Shown here in pieces: positions 44,046-55,927 of a stretch of 64,000 nt of DNA. The stretch comes from Spinellus fusiger. Lineage: Eukaryota; Mucoromycota; Mucoromycetes; Mucorales; Phycomycetaceae. Where the stretch lies: the NCBI GenBank assembly GCA_025094145.1, contig JALLLS010000045.1, forward strand, positions 219,602 to 283,601, read 5' to 3'. Position numbers and translations under genes: made by a program. The notes beneath the pieces were generated by a model that saw only the letters and a list, made by a program, of their open reading frames with translations, was not told the DNA's origin and did no database searches. How positions within the stretch are numbered: the first letter of the stretch is position 1; each line of letters opens with the position of its first letter.

Positions 44046-44865
44046 ACAAAGGTAGGCTAAAATGAGAGAGAAAAGAAAAAGCCAAACAGCTTTCTTAATG
44101 AACAATAGTCAGCACCGAGAGAACATAAGCGGATCCTCAAAATGAAAAAAAGAGAGAACAGATACTCTATGGCTTTGCCGTCTACACTTTCATATTGCAT
44201 CATCTCCTTCTTATGTCTATTGAAATGGCACTCATCTCTCAACAGTATATCAATCTGTCCAATGAAACAATGATCATAAGATACACTCCAGAATAGTGCT
44301 GGTACTATTCTTTTCTTTTCTTTTTTGACAAAAGAAATAATAGTGTTGTCATCGGTGGTGGTTCCTCATGGTGTTGTTATGAAAAAGGATATAAGGGTCG
44401 GCTATGTGTTTGTTTTCTTTAGCTATAGTATGGCATGGATATAGTATGTTGTGGATGTAGTAATGAATATATTAATATACTGATTTATAAAGAGAACATA
44501 TCTAAACTTATGCCGTATACTTACTATAGTAAAGATACCTGTGATAGTTATTATAGACTACAATGGCCACTGTATTGATCAGTCTAAAAGTAGTCAGCTA
44601 ATTAGCTTAATATCTAAAAAAAAAGAAAGAAAGAGAGAGAGAGTCATAAGCCTGATCATATCCGCTATGATCAAAGAGTAGAATCGGATGGTAGCCTGAT
44701 AGTACTAGTACAAATACCTTCCCAACTGCCAGATAGAACCAGTAATATAATATCTTCCTGTTAAGTATCCTTTGTCTGTTTATCGTTATCTCGAATACAG
44801 TAAAAGATCATCTTAGTCTTGGATGTTTTCTCTCTTTCTCTCTCAATCTCTCTGTGTATGTTTAT
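44046..44865. other. AT-rich spacer
   Basis: No gene was seen. A short GA-rich run lies near 44,620-44,642. Confidence 0.5.
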
Positions 44866-45306
44866 TAAATAAATAAATGAATGAATGAATGAATGAATGG
44901 ATGAATGGATGAATGAATGAATGAATGAATGAATGAATGGATGAATGGATGAATGAATGAATGAATGAATGGATGGATGAATGGATGAATGAATGAATGA
45001 ATGAATGAATGAATGGATGGATGAATGGATGAATGAATGAATGAATGAATGAATGAATGAATGGATGAATGGATGGATGAATGGATGAATGAATGAATGA
45101 ATGAATGAATGGATGAATGGATGAATGAATGAATAAATAATGAATGAATGAATGAATGAATGGATGAATGAATGAATAAATAAATAAATGAATGAATGAA
45201 TGAATGATGAATGGATGAATAAATGAATGGATGAATAAATGAATGGATGAATAAATAAATAAATGAATGAATGGATGAATGAATAAATGAATGAATGGAT
45301 GGATGG

Positions 45307-45336
<30 letters not shown>
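44866..45336. repeat. Long (ATGA)n/(ATGG) tetranucleotide tract with (TG)n end
   Basis: About 435 bases consist almost wholly of ATGA, ATGG and ATAA units, with interspersed single-unit variants, and end in a (TG)n run at about 45,308-45,336. The 4-base unit leaves a long Ile/His/Ser/Phe frame open on the minus strand, which is not a gene. Confidence 0.95.
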
Positions 45337-45339
<3 letters not shown>

Positions 45340-45340
45340 A

Positions 45341-46249
45341 TTACTCAAGATCTTCAGGGTCAATGTGCCCTAAAGATCCAAAATGTAATGAGTAAGAAGA
45401 AAAGGAAGAAAGATAAGGAGGAGAAGGAAGGGAAGGAAGGGAGGGAAGGGAACACAGAGAGAAAGGAACGTATGGATGAGCATGAGAACCAGGAGAACCA
45501 GAGCCATAACCAGAGCCAGAGACAGCAGCAGAGACAGAAGGAGAACCAGAGACAGAGACAGCAGCAAAGCCAGCAGCAGAGCCAGCAGCAGAGCCAGCAG
45601 CAGAGCCAGAGTCTATATTATTACCAGTAATATTAATATCAGCGATAACAGTGGTATTAGTATTATTAATAAGAACCATACCACGCAATAATCCCAGAAT
45701 GGGGCGGGGGATCTTCGATGGGAAAGACCCACCGCCACCATCTCTTCGCATGCGTGGTGTACGCACACCACCACCACGCACAATACACACACCACGCACA
45801 CCACCGCCATGAACACCAGACACACCACGAACACCACCGCCACGAACACCAGATACACCACCGCGAACACCAGACACAACACCACGAACACCACCACGAA
45901 CACCAGACACACCACCGCGAACACCACCGCGAACACCAGACACACCACCGCGAACACCACGACCAACAACAGTAGTAGTAGTAGTAGTAGTATCAGTAGT
46001 AGTAGTGGTATTATTATTATTAGTAGTAGTAGTAGTAGGTGTTCCTACTACACCATGTGTTCTAAGCATTCTGTTGACCGTACGGTCAAAACCGCGGACA
46101 AGAGAAGCAGAACGAGGGCCAACGCAAGAAGAAGAGCGAGAAGAACGGGAACGAACACTACGTCTCCCACGAACTGGGGAACGGGAGCGAGAGCGAGAAC
46201 GAGAAAGGGGTCGGGAAAAAGCGTTGGTGCAGGGAGCAGGTGAAGTCAT
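45341..46249 (-). CDS. RS- and RGG-rich low-complexity protein
   Basis: A single open frame of 302 codons starts at an ATG with [20 protein letters not shown]. Residues of about 13-45 are an Arg-Ser domain. Residues of about 68-95 are Thr/Asn homopolymer-like runs. Residues of about 95-170 are a tandem RGG array with units such as RGGVSGV. The rest is Ala/Gly/Ser-rich and then Pro/Ser/Leu-rich, ending IDPEDLE just before the (TG)n tract. RS and RGG domains are typical of RNA-binding and splicing-related proteins, but no folded RNA-binding domain is visible. Several other frames over the repeat are open too, so the frame may be fortuitous. The non-repeat N-terminus argues for a real protein. 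Confidence 0.45.
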   Translation of the reverse strand: MTSPAPCTNAFSRPLSRSRSRSRSPVRGRRSVRSRSSRSSSCVGPRSASLVRGFDRTVNRMLRTHGVVGTPTTTTTNNNNTTTTTDTTTTTTTVVGRGVRGGVSGVRGGVRGGVSGVRGGVRGVVSGVRGGVSGVRGGGVRGVSGVHGGGVRGVCIVRGGGVRTPRMRRDGGGGSFPSKIPRPILGLLRGMVLINNTNTTVIADINITGNNIDSGSAAGSAAGSAAGFAAVSVSGSPSVSAAVSGSGYGSGSPGSHAHPYVPFSLCSLPSLPSLPSPPYLSSFSSYSLHFGSLGHIDPEDLE

Positions 46250-48198
46250 TGTAAAGAAAAGAAAAAAGTCAGTTTATTGATTGACTTATAGTATAAATAT
46301 GAATCTAATCAATAGAGTCGCGTCATCAACTTCATATGCCCTGAAGAGTAGACATTACTGTGAGTTTGAAAAAGTTTTATGCAGTCACCTTATTTTAATT
46401 CACCGTGACTTTTGCTGCTATGAGAGCACTCATTCAAACTATATGCATCAAGCGTGGGTATAAGTTCTGTGGCTCTGGTAAATTTTACACAGTCACTATT
46501 GTCCATGGTGTTGAAACTGTCACCACAGAAAAGTTAATTGCCATTTACATGAGCAAGAAAGAGCTTATTACTTCTGACAAAACCATTCAGTGTTTCTTTT
46601 GTGTTTTTACTGGCCAAGTTGACATGCAAAAAGAAAGGGGTCTATTATTATTATTTTGGATTCAAGTTTAGATGTCCGTATCTGGAAACCCAATTAACGC
46701 CATGCCACACTGATGTCTTATGTCCTGTAGACTCCATTAATTCTTCAACTTGGGTACATGTATCTGTTCTTTGGTATTCTAATTACATACACTGTTGTAT
46801 ATCTCTCTTTTTCTCATTTCAATAGCCAAAGCTAAACAATACCTTCTTTGTGTACCAGCCATTTATGGTAATATTCTATTCAAGTGTTTCAGCTACACGC
46901 ATGTATTTTCTTGGAATTGGAATTGGAATTGGAATTGGAAACACAGCGGTGAATATACTTCAATAGCTTAACTATTGTCTTCATAAAAGACAAAGCATAC
47001 TACATAAAAACATAGCTTTTATTTATGTTGGATTTGAGTGTATAATTTGAGACCACGGGACAAAAGACTACTAGGACAGCATATAATAGGTTGGATCAAA
47101 TGAAACATATAGACAGAAAACAAATAATAGTAACGAGAAACACCAAGCGGAAATTATGTTTGACTTTCGAACTCATACACTGCAGATTGCAGACTTATGA
47201 ATTATCTCAACAGTATATCTAGAGTATAGAGAAAATACTAGTATTGTTTATTCTACACAGTTTCTCTATCTTTTATACCTTTGATCTCTAGTGCCATAAT
47301 TTCACCTAGCAGAATAGATGTTACAGGTGGTAAAAGAGATGTAAATTCAAAGAATAATAAAGATAGATTTATCTGAAACTTATTTGTTTGTTTGTTAGTA
47401 CAACTAAAGACCGTTGCATATGAATCAATAGTAAGAAAACAGAGACGGATGCTTACAGTACATGCAATTGCATCTATATATTATAATGTGTTATATGAAT
47501 ACATAAATAAATACAATGTGTATCAGACTATTAATGTATATACGCTTACATAATAGAGAAAAACTACAGTGAACTACTTTATAAATACTTCTGTTTGTAT
47601 TGAAAATAACAAATACTAAGTAAACCAGTGTCTATGTGTAGCAATTTGTTTGTTGTACTTTTTTTCTACGGTTTAAAGAAGAGAGATAAACATATAGACA
47701 TATGTATTCTATTTAGACACTACTGTTTCTTCTTCTTCAAGAAAACAGATGTTCATTAAAAGTACAAGTAGTGTTCGTCATAAGCACTAATAAATAAGTC
47801 ACATTGATTAATAAAACAAATGTAGCTATTAAAATACATGCACACAATTAGCATTTCGATCAAGATAGTTCATTAGACTAGCAATCTACACTTGAAAAAA
47901 AATGAACAATAAATATGAATGCACAAGTTCTCTGTAAGAAATCTCTGGTATTTTATTACATGGATTGAGTAATTTGATTTAGTTATTATATGCGGCCTAG
48001 CCACAAAGATGTACTACATACTTTGCTACTAACATAATTTTTTATCATGGCTTCTATTATCTATAATAACTTCCTGTAATCATATGTAGAATAGGCGGTG
48101 ATGCAACACCTATTCGCATGGATGGCTATGGAAAAGTGGAAATAGGAGTTGCTAAAACTAGCTAGAAGTAAAGAAATGTTTCATAAGAGAAATATATA
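46250..48198. other. Mostly intergenic, one unassigned frame
   Basis: A plus-strand frame at 46,405-46,671 (88 codons) has a protein-like stretch with ALIQTICIKRGYKFCGSGKFYTVTI but no start context, splice partner or known family. A (GGAATT)n array of about five units lies at 46,911-46,942. The remaining 1.2 kb is AT-rich with nothing seen. Confidence 0.45.
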
Positions 48199-49542
48199 CA
48201 GTCACACCCAATTGAATTTAATACTTTTAAAAATAAATTTCAAGACGAAATATTTAGGAAATATTCAACATTAAATAAAAATACTTTACATTTGATATGG
48301 AGGCTTCAAAATTTCACACAACAAAGCTCAACATCCTTAATTATAGAAAATAATATAATAATAATATAATTAATATTTTGTATGGCCTCTTTTGGTATCA
48401 ATGACAGCCTGGCATCTATCTGTCGTACTCAGAACTAATCGTTGTGCAAGTTCAACACCAACCCTCTCCCACTCTTCTGCAAGTAGAGTATTCAAACATT
48501 TAACATTGGTAATAGATACCCTTCTTTCCTCAATTCGTCTTTCCAAGGCCCACCAGATATGTTCAATTGGGCTCAAGTCAGGGATTTGTGTGATCCAGTC
48601 AAAATGCCTAATCTGATGCGTCTCTTTCCACCCTCTGGCATAGGCCCCAGTGTGACAGCTAGCACCTTTTTCTTGTAACAGAAACTCACTGTTCTCTTTC
48701 TGATACAATTCCGTGAACCAATGATGAAAATCATCACCCAAAATATTGATATATTCGTCTTGGTTTACAGTGCTATCAACAAAGACCAAAGGCCCAGATC
48801 CGCCTGCCCAAAAACAGTTCTGAAGCATGACCTCACCGCCACCAAAATTCATTGTTAAAACAATAGGATTAGGATCATACCTTTCTCTAAATTTTATGAT
48901 GACACACGCACCACTATTGTTTCCTTTCACGGTGTACCTGGACTCACCAGACTAAATAACACTCTCCGCTGGTCGTTCGTCCAATTGACATGTTCCTTAG
49001 CCCAACAAAGCCGTTTCTCACTGTGTTTTACAGTTAAATCTGGCTTGTGATCTATATGAAAAGATCCGAACCCTAACTGATTGCATTAAATGATCATGGT
49101 GTTTCTACATACATCAACCTGAATCTTCAGTATTTCCAATTTTAGTTGATTATATGAGGCAAATGGGTCCTCTTTAATGACTTTTTCCAGGTGTCTGAGG
49201 TCCCTCTCATTCAATTTTTTTTATGTTTTCCATGACTCTTTAAACGCAATGAGGACCCACTAACTTTGATATTTCTGATACTATTTTGAACTGTGGGCTT
49301 TTTCATCTCAACTACGTTTGTAGTGACAGTCAATTTTAATCTAGCCTTCAATATTTAATAAATGCCCCACAATCTTCTATCTTTTGCCCTATCCTATTCT
49401 CTACAGGTGTGATTTTCTTAATATCTATCTGACATAGTGTGTAGGTTTTACACTATTTGGAAAGAAGAAGAGTTTTATGCAAAGATAAAGGTATTATTTT
49501 ATTAAAATTCAGGCAAGTATTAAATTCAATTGGGTGTGACTG
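48199..49542 (-). mobile_element. Tc1/mariner element, family A copy 1, inactivated
   Basis: This is a full-length element of 1,344 bases, flanked by TA on each side and bounded by perfect terminal inverted repeats of about 28 bases starting CAGTCACACCCAATTG. The transposase lies on the minus strand. Its last 186 codons (48,930-48,370) are open and end RCQAVIDTKRGHTKY. The catalytic domain is broken. The first block should read WSDES, but the Trp is now a stop and the Asp is Gly (GGT). The second should read QED or QDN and is QEK. The third is intact (SPIEHIW). A frameshift separates this from the N-terminal part. Confidence 0.9.
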
Positions 49543-50750
49543 TATAATAGCAAAGTGTACATTTCAATAAAAAGAAGTCAACCTAAATCTTGGATTCCAA
49601 AGAAGGGTGGTTTGTACTCTTAGGTCAAGAATAGTTATTGGATCTTACTCTGTTCTTGTTTGTTTCCTTTGTTTGTCCTTTTCTTTGTTCGGTCGGCAGG
49701 ATGATTGCCGTTATCTGTCCTCTCGTATCCCTACAGACCTACTTCCAGAGTGTCTCCTCCAGACCGGCACAACCATAGTTCTCGCATCCATAAGAACCGA
49801 GTTTCCTATCTTTCATTAAGCACACCCCCTCCAGCCCATACACTTGCAAGAGCAACTAGCCTTTCCCCGAGATCCTGCGTGTCTCCAGAGTCATCCCGGT
49901 GCCCAACTGTACAGATACTTTTCTAGTTCTATTATATACATAGATAATGTTCAATGGTGTGTCTATGATTTTATTGGATTTATTTTTCACTGAATTCATA
50001 GAAAAAATATTATCACCATTCTAATTGAGAACAATTTGATAGTGTGATATCTATTTTGATAATCATTTTCTATATATTTAATGGTATGATTATTAATAAA
50101 TAGATTATTTCTTCTTCAAATTTTAATGTAATTATTAGATCAGACCTTTATCTAATGATTGGATTAGATAGTTCTGATATACTTCAAAATTAAAGAATTG
50201 AAATCTTTACTTCTGATTGATAAGCAAATTAATGATTATAATTCTGTTTGAGGATAGAAAAAGCCTTTACTATTGGTATTTTTATTTTCAATAGATTTAG
50301 AGATATGATGATTAAATTAACCGAAAAGGTATCTATAGATCATCCAGAACATCAATAGGATTATTTAAGTTTTTTAATAGTAATAATAGCTCCCTATACC
50401 AAGTTTCTAGTTGGACATTAAATTTTACAAATTCTATCTGGATGACTCTGTCTGGTAATTGATAGATCTAAGCAATATCGATTTTTAATTATCAGCAAGC
50501 AGAAACATGATAGGTGCACCGGCATGAGAGTTGATACTTGGGAGAATTATTTCTAGCAAACATACTTAATTCGAATGCTGGGTAAAGGCTATGCTTCTGC
50601 AACTCGTTTCACTTTGCTTCTGATGAATGATTTGGCTATTTCATTCCGGTCTTCTAATTCACCTATTTTTATTTTATCTTCTATTTCAATTCATTTTCTA
50701 GACTAAGTAAAGTGATGAGGAAAAAGCATGGCTTTTCTATATATATATAT
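49543..50750. other. Intergenic DNA with a GC-richer patch
   Basis: A patch at about 49,690-49,925 is clearly GC-richer than its surroundings and open in two frames. It has no recognisable domain and could be a remnant exon or a fragment of foreign origin. The rest is AT-rich with nothing seen. Confidence 0.4.
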
Positions 50751-51010
50751 ATTCTTAATAGTATTATAACCTCATAAATTCATTAGATGGAGACATAAAA
50801 CTTTCAATAGATACATAGAAAAATATTTATAATGCAAAAAAGAATTTTATTTATAGGCTACTTAGTAGCCATTATGGATACCCTTGGCATCAATGACAGC
50901 CTGGCATCTCCGCCCCATGCTGAACATATGAGATGTATTGGCCATGATGAAGTTCAGATTCAGTACCTCTTGCAGGATAGCTAAGTAAGTATCAATACTA
51001 GTATCTTTTC
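50750..51010 (-). mobile_element. Short Tc1/mariner deletion derivative, family B copy 3
   Basis: The left end (TCTTAATAGT..TTCATTAGAT) matches in reverse the 3' ends of the copies at 2.3 and 30.9 kb. Inside, the minus strand reads the start-like block (VLNLNF) joined directly to MGRRCQAVIDAKG. The N-terminal and C-terminal ends of the transposase have therefore been fused by deletion, leaving a MITE-like element of about 250 bases. Confidence 0.65.
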
Positions 51011-52460
51011 TATAATCTCATAGGTTCTGAATAAGATGTTTACGGTGTTGGATGGTACAGACATTATTAGAAAAGAAAAAATAGCTCGGATTTTTAAAAT
51101 AAATAAATAGCCGAGCTTTTTCCTGTTACTTTATTTCTGTTTGATCTTAACAAGTAAAGTCCGGGGCATTTACCCATTGTTCTTCAGTTAGTATTGTTGT
51201 CCCTGTTCTTATTATTTTAATTGATTTGATCAATGACCAATCCATTTTTTTTGTATCCGTATCTCTTTCTCTTTGATCAGAAATCATATTTTTATTCTAA
51301 ACTTGTATTTTAGTTAACTATTTTGTCAAGCTATTATTATTATTATTATCCTGAATGTGCGCTACAACGAATCTACTATATATATCATAATTGTTTGTAC
51401 TAACAATTTTTAAGAGATTATAGAATAAATGTGATAATGATTTAATGCAGATGACATCTTTTTTCTTCTTCTTTTTTCTTTTAGATAGTTTAAGTACTTC
51501 CCACACTCTTTTTTCCATCATATAGTCTTCACATTTTTTTTTAGTAATACAAAAATTATCTTATTCACCAATGTCAGCACAGAGTATATTTACTAATACT
51601 ATCATACCGCTACTGCCACTACCATTGTTTCATCAATGTGTTTCATTTTTGATTGTATCAATATTATCTTATATTATCTATTCACTCTTTCTTCAGTGAG
51701 TATTTCATTTAATTAGCATTGACATTGAATGATGATTGTGAATTTTAGAATGCTTGTTGGAGAAAATATTTAATTAATCCATGCTCTAGAGAGAGTTAAG
51801 ATAATGAATCAAAGCAAAAGTATAGTCTGATAGTCTGATAGTCTGTGGAACACAATTAATTTTTCAACAATAAATACTGAAGATATTATCTTTGTAACAT
51901 TACTATTGATGATGCTAGTACCACCTCTGCTAACACTATCACTATATCCGTGTAGAAAAGTAGGCTTGTTTCCCTAATCAAGTTGGCTAGTTGTCTCTCT
52001 TTTTTTTAATTCATCATCAATCTCATTCTCATATAACAGTAAAAATCACGTAGAATATAGTTTGACCGGAATTATCAACCGTTAATTTACCTTATAGATA
52101 TTGAGAAAGCAGGTGATATAATAGACCTATACATGAAACAAATACACATAAACAGGCCCGAAATCAAATAAAATGAAAAGGAGATTTAAAGTTGGAAGGA
52201 GCTGGAACTTTTCTTTTTCTTTCTTGATATGTACCTATATAAGCTATTTTTTCTGCACACTACCCGCTCTTTCTTTCTATCTTCTTTCTCTATTTTCACA
52301 AAATCTATACCAAATTTTTATTTCATTATCATACTATCAACCTTACCCAACTGCCTTTAGTTTTACTATCTACTATGAGTAAGTAAAAATATATAAATGT
52401 CTATTCATTTACACTCTGAACTTATACACATATCCATTAGGATTAACAAAACGCGTTCAA
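51011..52460. other. AT-rich desert with one hairpin
   Basis: AGCTCGG at 51,083-51,089 pairs with CCGAGCT at 51,111-51,117, flanked by A and T runs. No gene was seen in the rest. Confidence 0.5.
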
Positions 52461-52949
52461 ATGAGAACCCAGACAGAAGTTCGCATGAAGCGTAAAGTGG
52501 TGGTGGTGTTTCCAAAGCCTCAGTCACTTCACTTTATGGACTATTTTTACACCCTGGAATCATTTATGCTCATATGTTATATCATGTCCGCGCTTTTTGA
52601 TCCGGTTTCAGTAACCCACAGTAGCATTTCTACTGATAATACCAGTGCTCTTTCTGTTGCTGAGAGTGAAACTTCACTCATGGTGATCAGTGAGTGCCAG
52701 TCTTTTTCCTGTTGTGGTGAAGACCAAGACCACTTCTTTTGCTTTGTTGAAGAAAGAGAAGACCACCGACAACAATGGCAGCCTACCGTAAGTTTGTCTC
52801 TTCCTCCCACAACCACGACTATCAAACATTCGACAAATGCCCTTGTCGAATGGAAAGAAGGAATCGTCTCCTGTCGGAGATATATCACTAGCTTGGTGAT
52901 GATAATAGATGGTTTGTGGAAAGGATTTGAGAATAATCTTTGGTCTTAG
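52461..52949 (+). CDS. Hypothetical protein
   Basis: An uninterrupted 162-codon frame starts with MRTQTEVRMKRKVVVVFPKP. It has a hydrophobic stretch at about residues 30-50 and an acidic, Ser/Cys-rich middle (CCGEDQDHFFCFVEERED). No family was recognised. A strong donor-like GTAAGT at 52,789 and a second overlapping frame starting MAAYRKFVSSS leave open that the real gene is spliced differently. Its base composition is richer in GC than the flanking DNA. Confidence 0.35.
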   Translation: MRTQTEVRMKRKVVVVFPKPQSLHFMDYFYTLESFMLICYIMSALFDPVSVTHSSISTDNTSALSVAESETSLMVISECQSFSCCGEDQDHFFCFVEEREDHRQQWQPTVSLSLPPTTTTIKHSTNALVEWKEGIVSCRRYITSLVMIIDGLWKGFENNLWS

Positions 52950-53639
52950 CCTTGGTCATGGTAGTTTTAAGGCAGAAAAATAAATTATGAAAAATCTTTG
53001 AAAAAACAAACAAACACAACCTGTAATAGAGAGATAGAGAGGGAAAAAAAAGAGAAAATCATCATCATTTATTTTGCATTGACTTAATAATTCCACAGTA
53101 AACACATAGAGAGAGAAAGAGGGAAACGTCCGAGATTAAGAGAATATTCAAAACTGAATTTTCTTAATATCTTATAATACTCGAATTCAGAACAATTATC
53201 TTGCTTAATGAATATGTTTACACATTACTGTTGTATAGATTATTATTATTAAGTTTTTCAATTATCTCTTCCTCCACTAAACCCATTAGCATATTTACCA
53301 AGCCTTCTGATAGTCACAGAAAGAGAATCAACCCTCAAACTGGCACTAGTTCTATGCATAGGTATACGGCCAATGCCTGTTTCATTGTTAGGTTAGATAT
53401 CTGTTTAACCTATTACTAACAACTATAGGATACTTGGTGAGGCATCATCAATAAAAAAACTGTCCTTGTTAAGGATTAAACAAAGTCTTATATAAAAAAG
53501 AAAGAATAATAGAAGAGGTAATTGAGTGAACAAAAGAAATATAGACAGTGATATTTCTCTGATCCATGATGAGTTGTGTGAATGTATAGCAGAGATGATA
53601 TATATCTAAATATACAATAATTTTTTTTATATAGAAGGT
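52950..53639. other. Intergenic DNA, no gene seen
   Basis: Purine-rich runs lie near 53,035-53,060 and 53,108-53,124. Short open frames have no support. Confidence 0.5.
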
Positions 53640-53868
53640 AAAACTCCCACAACATAAAGAAGAAGCACCAGTGGGTCCAAGACTAATACCATTGGACACA
53701 CAATTTTTAACACCCCGTTGTCTAAATTGATAAACAAAGATGGCACTGCCTATCTTCCAAAGTAGACAATCACCATAAGCCAATACATTGGTATCATTAT
53801 CCATCCATGGACCTGTTCTAACAGGGATATTGATAGACTTATGGTGATCAAAAAAGTGGAAATCAAAT
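53640..53868 (-). pseudogene. Orphan coding-like exon next to a transposon
   Basis: A minus-strand frame stays open for about 76 codons and reads like a folded protein, with HHKSINIPVRTGPWMDND, YGDCLLWKIGSAIFVYQF and SLGPTGASSLCCGSF. No matching exons lie on either side: the IS630/Tc1-type element starts about 50 bases upstream. It may be the remnant of a gene cut by that insertion. No family was recognised. Confidence 0.35.
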
Positions 53869-53920
53869 CATACTATTAATGTCTTACCAATTTGAACAAT
53901 CTATAGTCAGAACCCAAATA

Positions 53921-55491
53921 CACTATTTTCACTTATTGTCGCACTTTTGAAAAAAAAATTGTCGCATTAATAAATTAAAAGATGGCGTATAAGTTGGATG
54001 CGACAAATGCGACATAAATGCTTTATTGTTAAAGAGGCTTCTCTTGTAAGCAATCATCAAATCTATCGACAGAGTATTTACAAAATCCTATGAGATCACC
54101 GAGAAGAACTTGGTTAGATGCATCGGCGATTCTAGATGATAGCGTTTCTTCTTCCAAGAGTCTTTCTCTTTTCAATTTGCTTTTGAAAATAGACCAGAAT
54201 AGCTCGATGGGACTCAACTCTGGTGAGTATGGAGGAAGATAGATACACCTGTACCCACGGCCTTCAATGAAGCTTTTAATGTCTTTATTCATGTGGATAG
54301 GTGCCTTGTCCATAATCAAGTCATTGTCCTTGAAAACATCTGGAAAATTATCCATGACATCCATTGTATTACTCAAGAAATTAATATAGTGGCCAGTAAT
54401 AGTGCCTTTGCTTTGTTTTTGAGAAGGCCCACCAGATCCAGTAGTTCTTCTTTTCTTTGAAACAGGCAACATTCGAGGCCGTCTTACTTTTATATTGACA
54501 ATACCCTGAGCAGTTGTTGCTCCCATGATGGTTGTTGTTTTAGCCCTCGTTCTTGGTACTTTTACTACTGCACAAGTACCTACTTTTGACCAAGCAAAAG
54601 TACGCTTCATGTTGATGTGGAATGCCGTCTCATCTATGAAGACACAGTTGCTCAAGTAGTCCATATCTGTCTCCATCCATTTTTGTACCCACTCCTTTCG
54701 ATCCTTGATCTTTTCAGGACTATTAAGATCAACTGAATGAAAATGGTTCTTTTCAGACTGATCTTAGAATTTTTGGTGACAAAATTGTAGAGAGCTGTTT
54801 TCGATATCTCCAAATCATTAAAGGACGTTCTCAAACTCTCCATCATTTGATCCAAGACTAAAGAGGGCTGATCGTCCAATAAATCGACCAAAAATCTTTT
54901 GTGTCTATCGTCAAGTAGTGCTGGTCTACCAACTGGCCTTCCACTACTTTCTTTTCTGGCAATGAATGTCTGAGGATTCTGTTGATCGTTTGAGTACCAT
55001 CGCTGAGCAGTGCGTGGGTTGTTTTGAAGTTTCAGTGCAGTAGCTCTGACGCTCATACCCCTTTCATAAATTAATACAAATAACTGCTCTTTCTCAGAAT
55101 CTTTGTAATGCCCATGGACGCCATGAGCTCTGTTATCCTCGTCCTTATTGACATCTCTGTCTACGGATTGTTGTACAGTTTTTCTTTCTGGCTTCTCGGG
55201 TGGTTTGAGGTCAAGGTACATCCCGAAATTTATAACCGTCTCAATGGGGTACGTCTTCTCGTCTACCTCCATCCCCACTACTGTAACAGCTATGCCTTCA
55301 TCATTATAGATATTTCCTTGGACGTCTTCGTGCACAATGTTATTCTTTATTATTATTAAGATAAGTAAAATGTAAGAAAACCTTAAGTACTTAGAATGTG
55401 CCAGTTTTAAATCTTTTACTATGCCAAGTTTTAATTAATTAAGGCGACATGTTTTTCTCCAAAAGTGCGACAATAATAAGTGAGAATAGTG
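53921..55491 (-). mobile_element. IS630/Tc1-type transposon, nearly intact
   Basis: The element has 1,571 bases between TA dinucleotides. Terminal inverted repeats start CACTATT.TCACTTAT and contain TGTCGCACTTTTG. Extra GTCGCA motifs lie subterminally at both ends. The transposase fills the minus strand from 55,335 to 54,029. The N-terminal half has helix-turn-helix features (RGMSVRATALKLQNN, SSGRPVGRPALLDDRHKRFL). The C-terminal half has all three catalytic acids in context: CVFIDETAFH, LIMDKAPIH and ELSPIELFWSIFKSKLK. The two halves are in different frames. Confidence 0.9.
54029..55335 (-). CDS. Transposase of the IS630/Tc1-type element, two frames
   Basis: Frame 1 runs from the ATG at 55,335 and contains the DNA-binding half. 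Frame 2 contains the DDE half and stops at 54,029. The switch point, judged from continuity of the protein, is the sequence CTGAAAAGAACC at about 54,745-54,756. Moving back one base there, or restoring one A, gives a continuous protein of about 435 residues. It could be a single-base loss in the A run, a sequencing error, or a programmed -1 shift like those used by several bacterial insertion sequences. No other lesion was seen. Confidence 0.8.
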
Positions 55492-55927
55492 TACCATTGA
55501 GCATGTAAGGTCGCAATTATAAAAATAAAAACACAATGTCTAAAAGATGATTAAATACACTTTCAATAAAGAGATTAAGACTGCCATTATGCTTTAATGG
55601 AAAATACTATATATTTACCCCAAAGAGTACACAGACAAGTTGTATTACCAGTACGAGGCAGATGGATCAAGAGGTTATTGATTCATAGGGTATATCTACA
55701 AGTTATTATGTAGGATTTAATAAAAACTGATTGATAAATAGAGACCACTATTTTCTTTATTCATAGGAAATTTGAAATATCTAGCTAGAAAATGTATAAA
55801 GTTATAAATATATCAAACCATTGAAAAAGAATAAAAGAATACTTTCTTGGATCTGTTTTTTTTTTCAATATATTATGAACTTTCAGTATACAAAGAATGA
55901 AGGAAATGAAAGAATAAATGAGAAAGT

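Noticed and set aside
44761..45363. 200-codon minus-strand frame of Ile/His/Ser/Phe repeats
   Set aside because: It is produced by the tetranucleotide tract, which has no stop in this frame.
45718..46243. Plus-strand frames rich in His/Thr or Asn/Thr opposite the RGG frame
   Set aside because: They are shadows of the same trinucleotide-rich repeat, and the minus frame has the non-repeat RS N-terminus.
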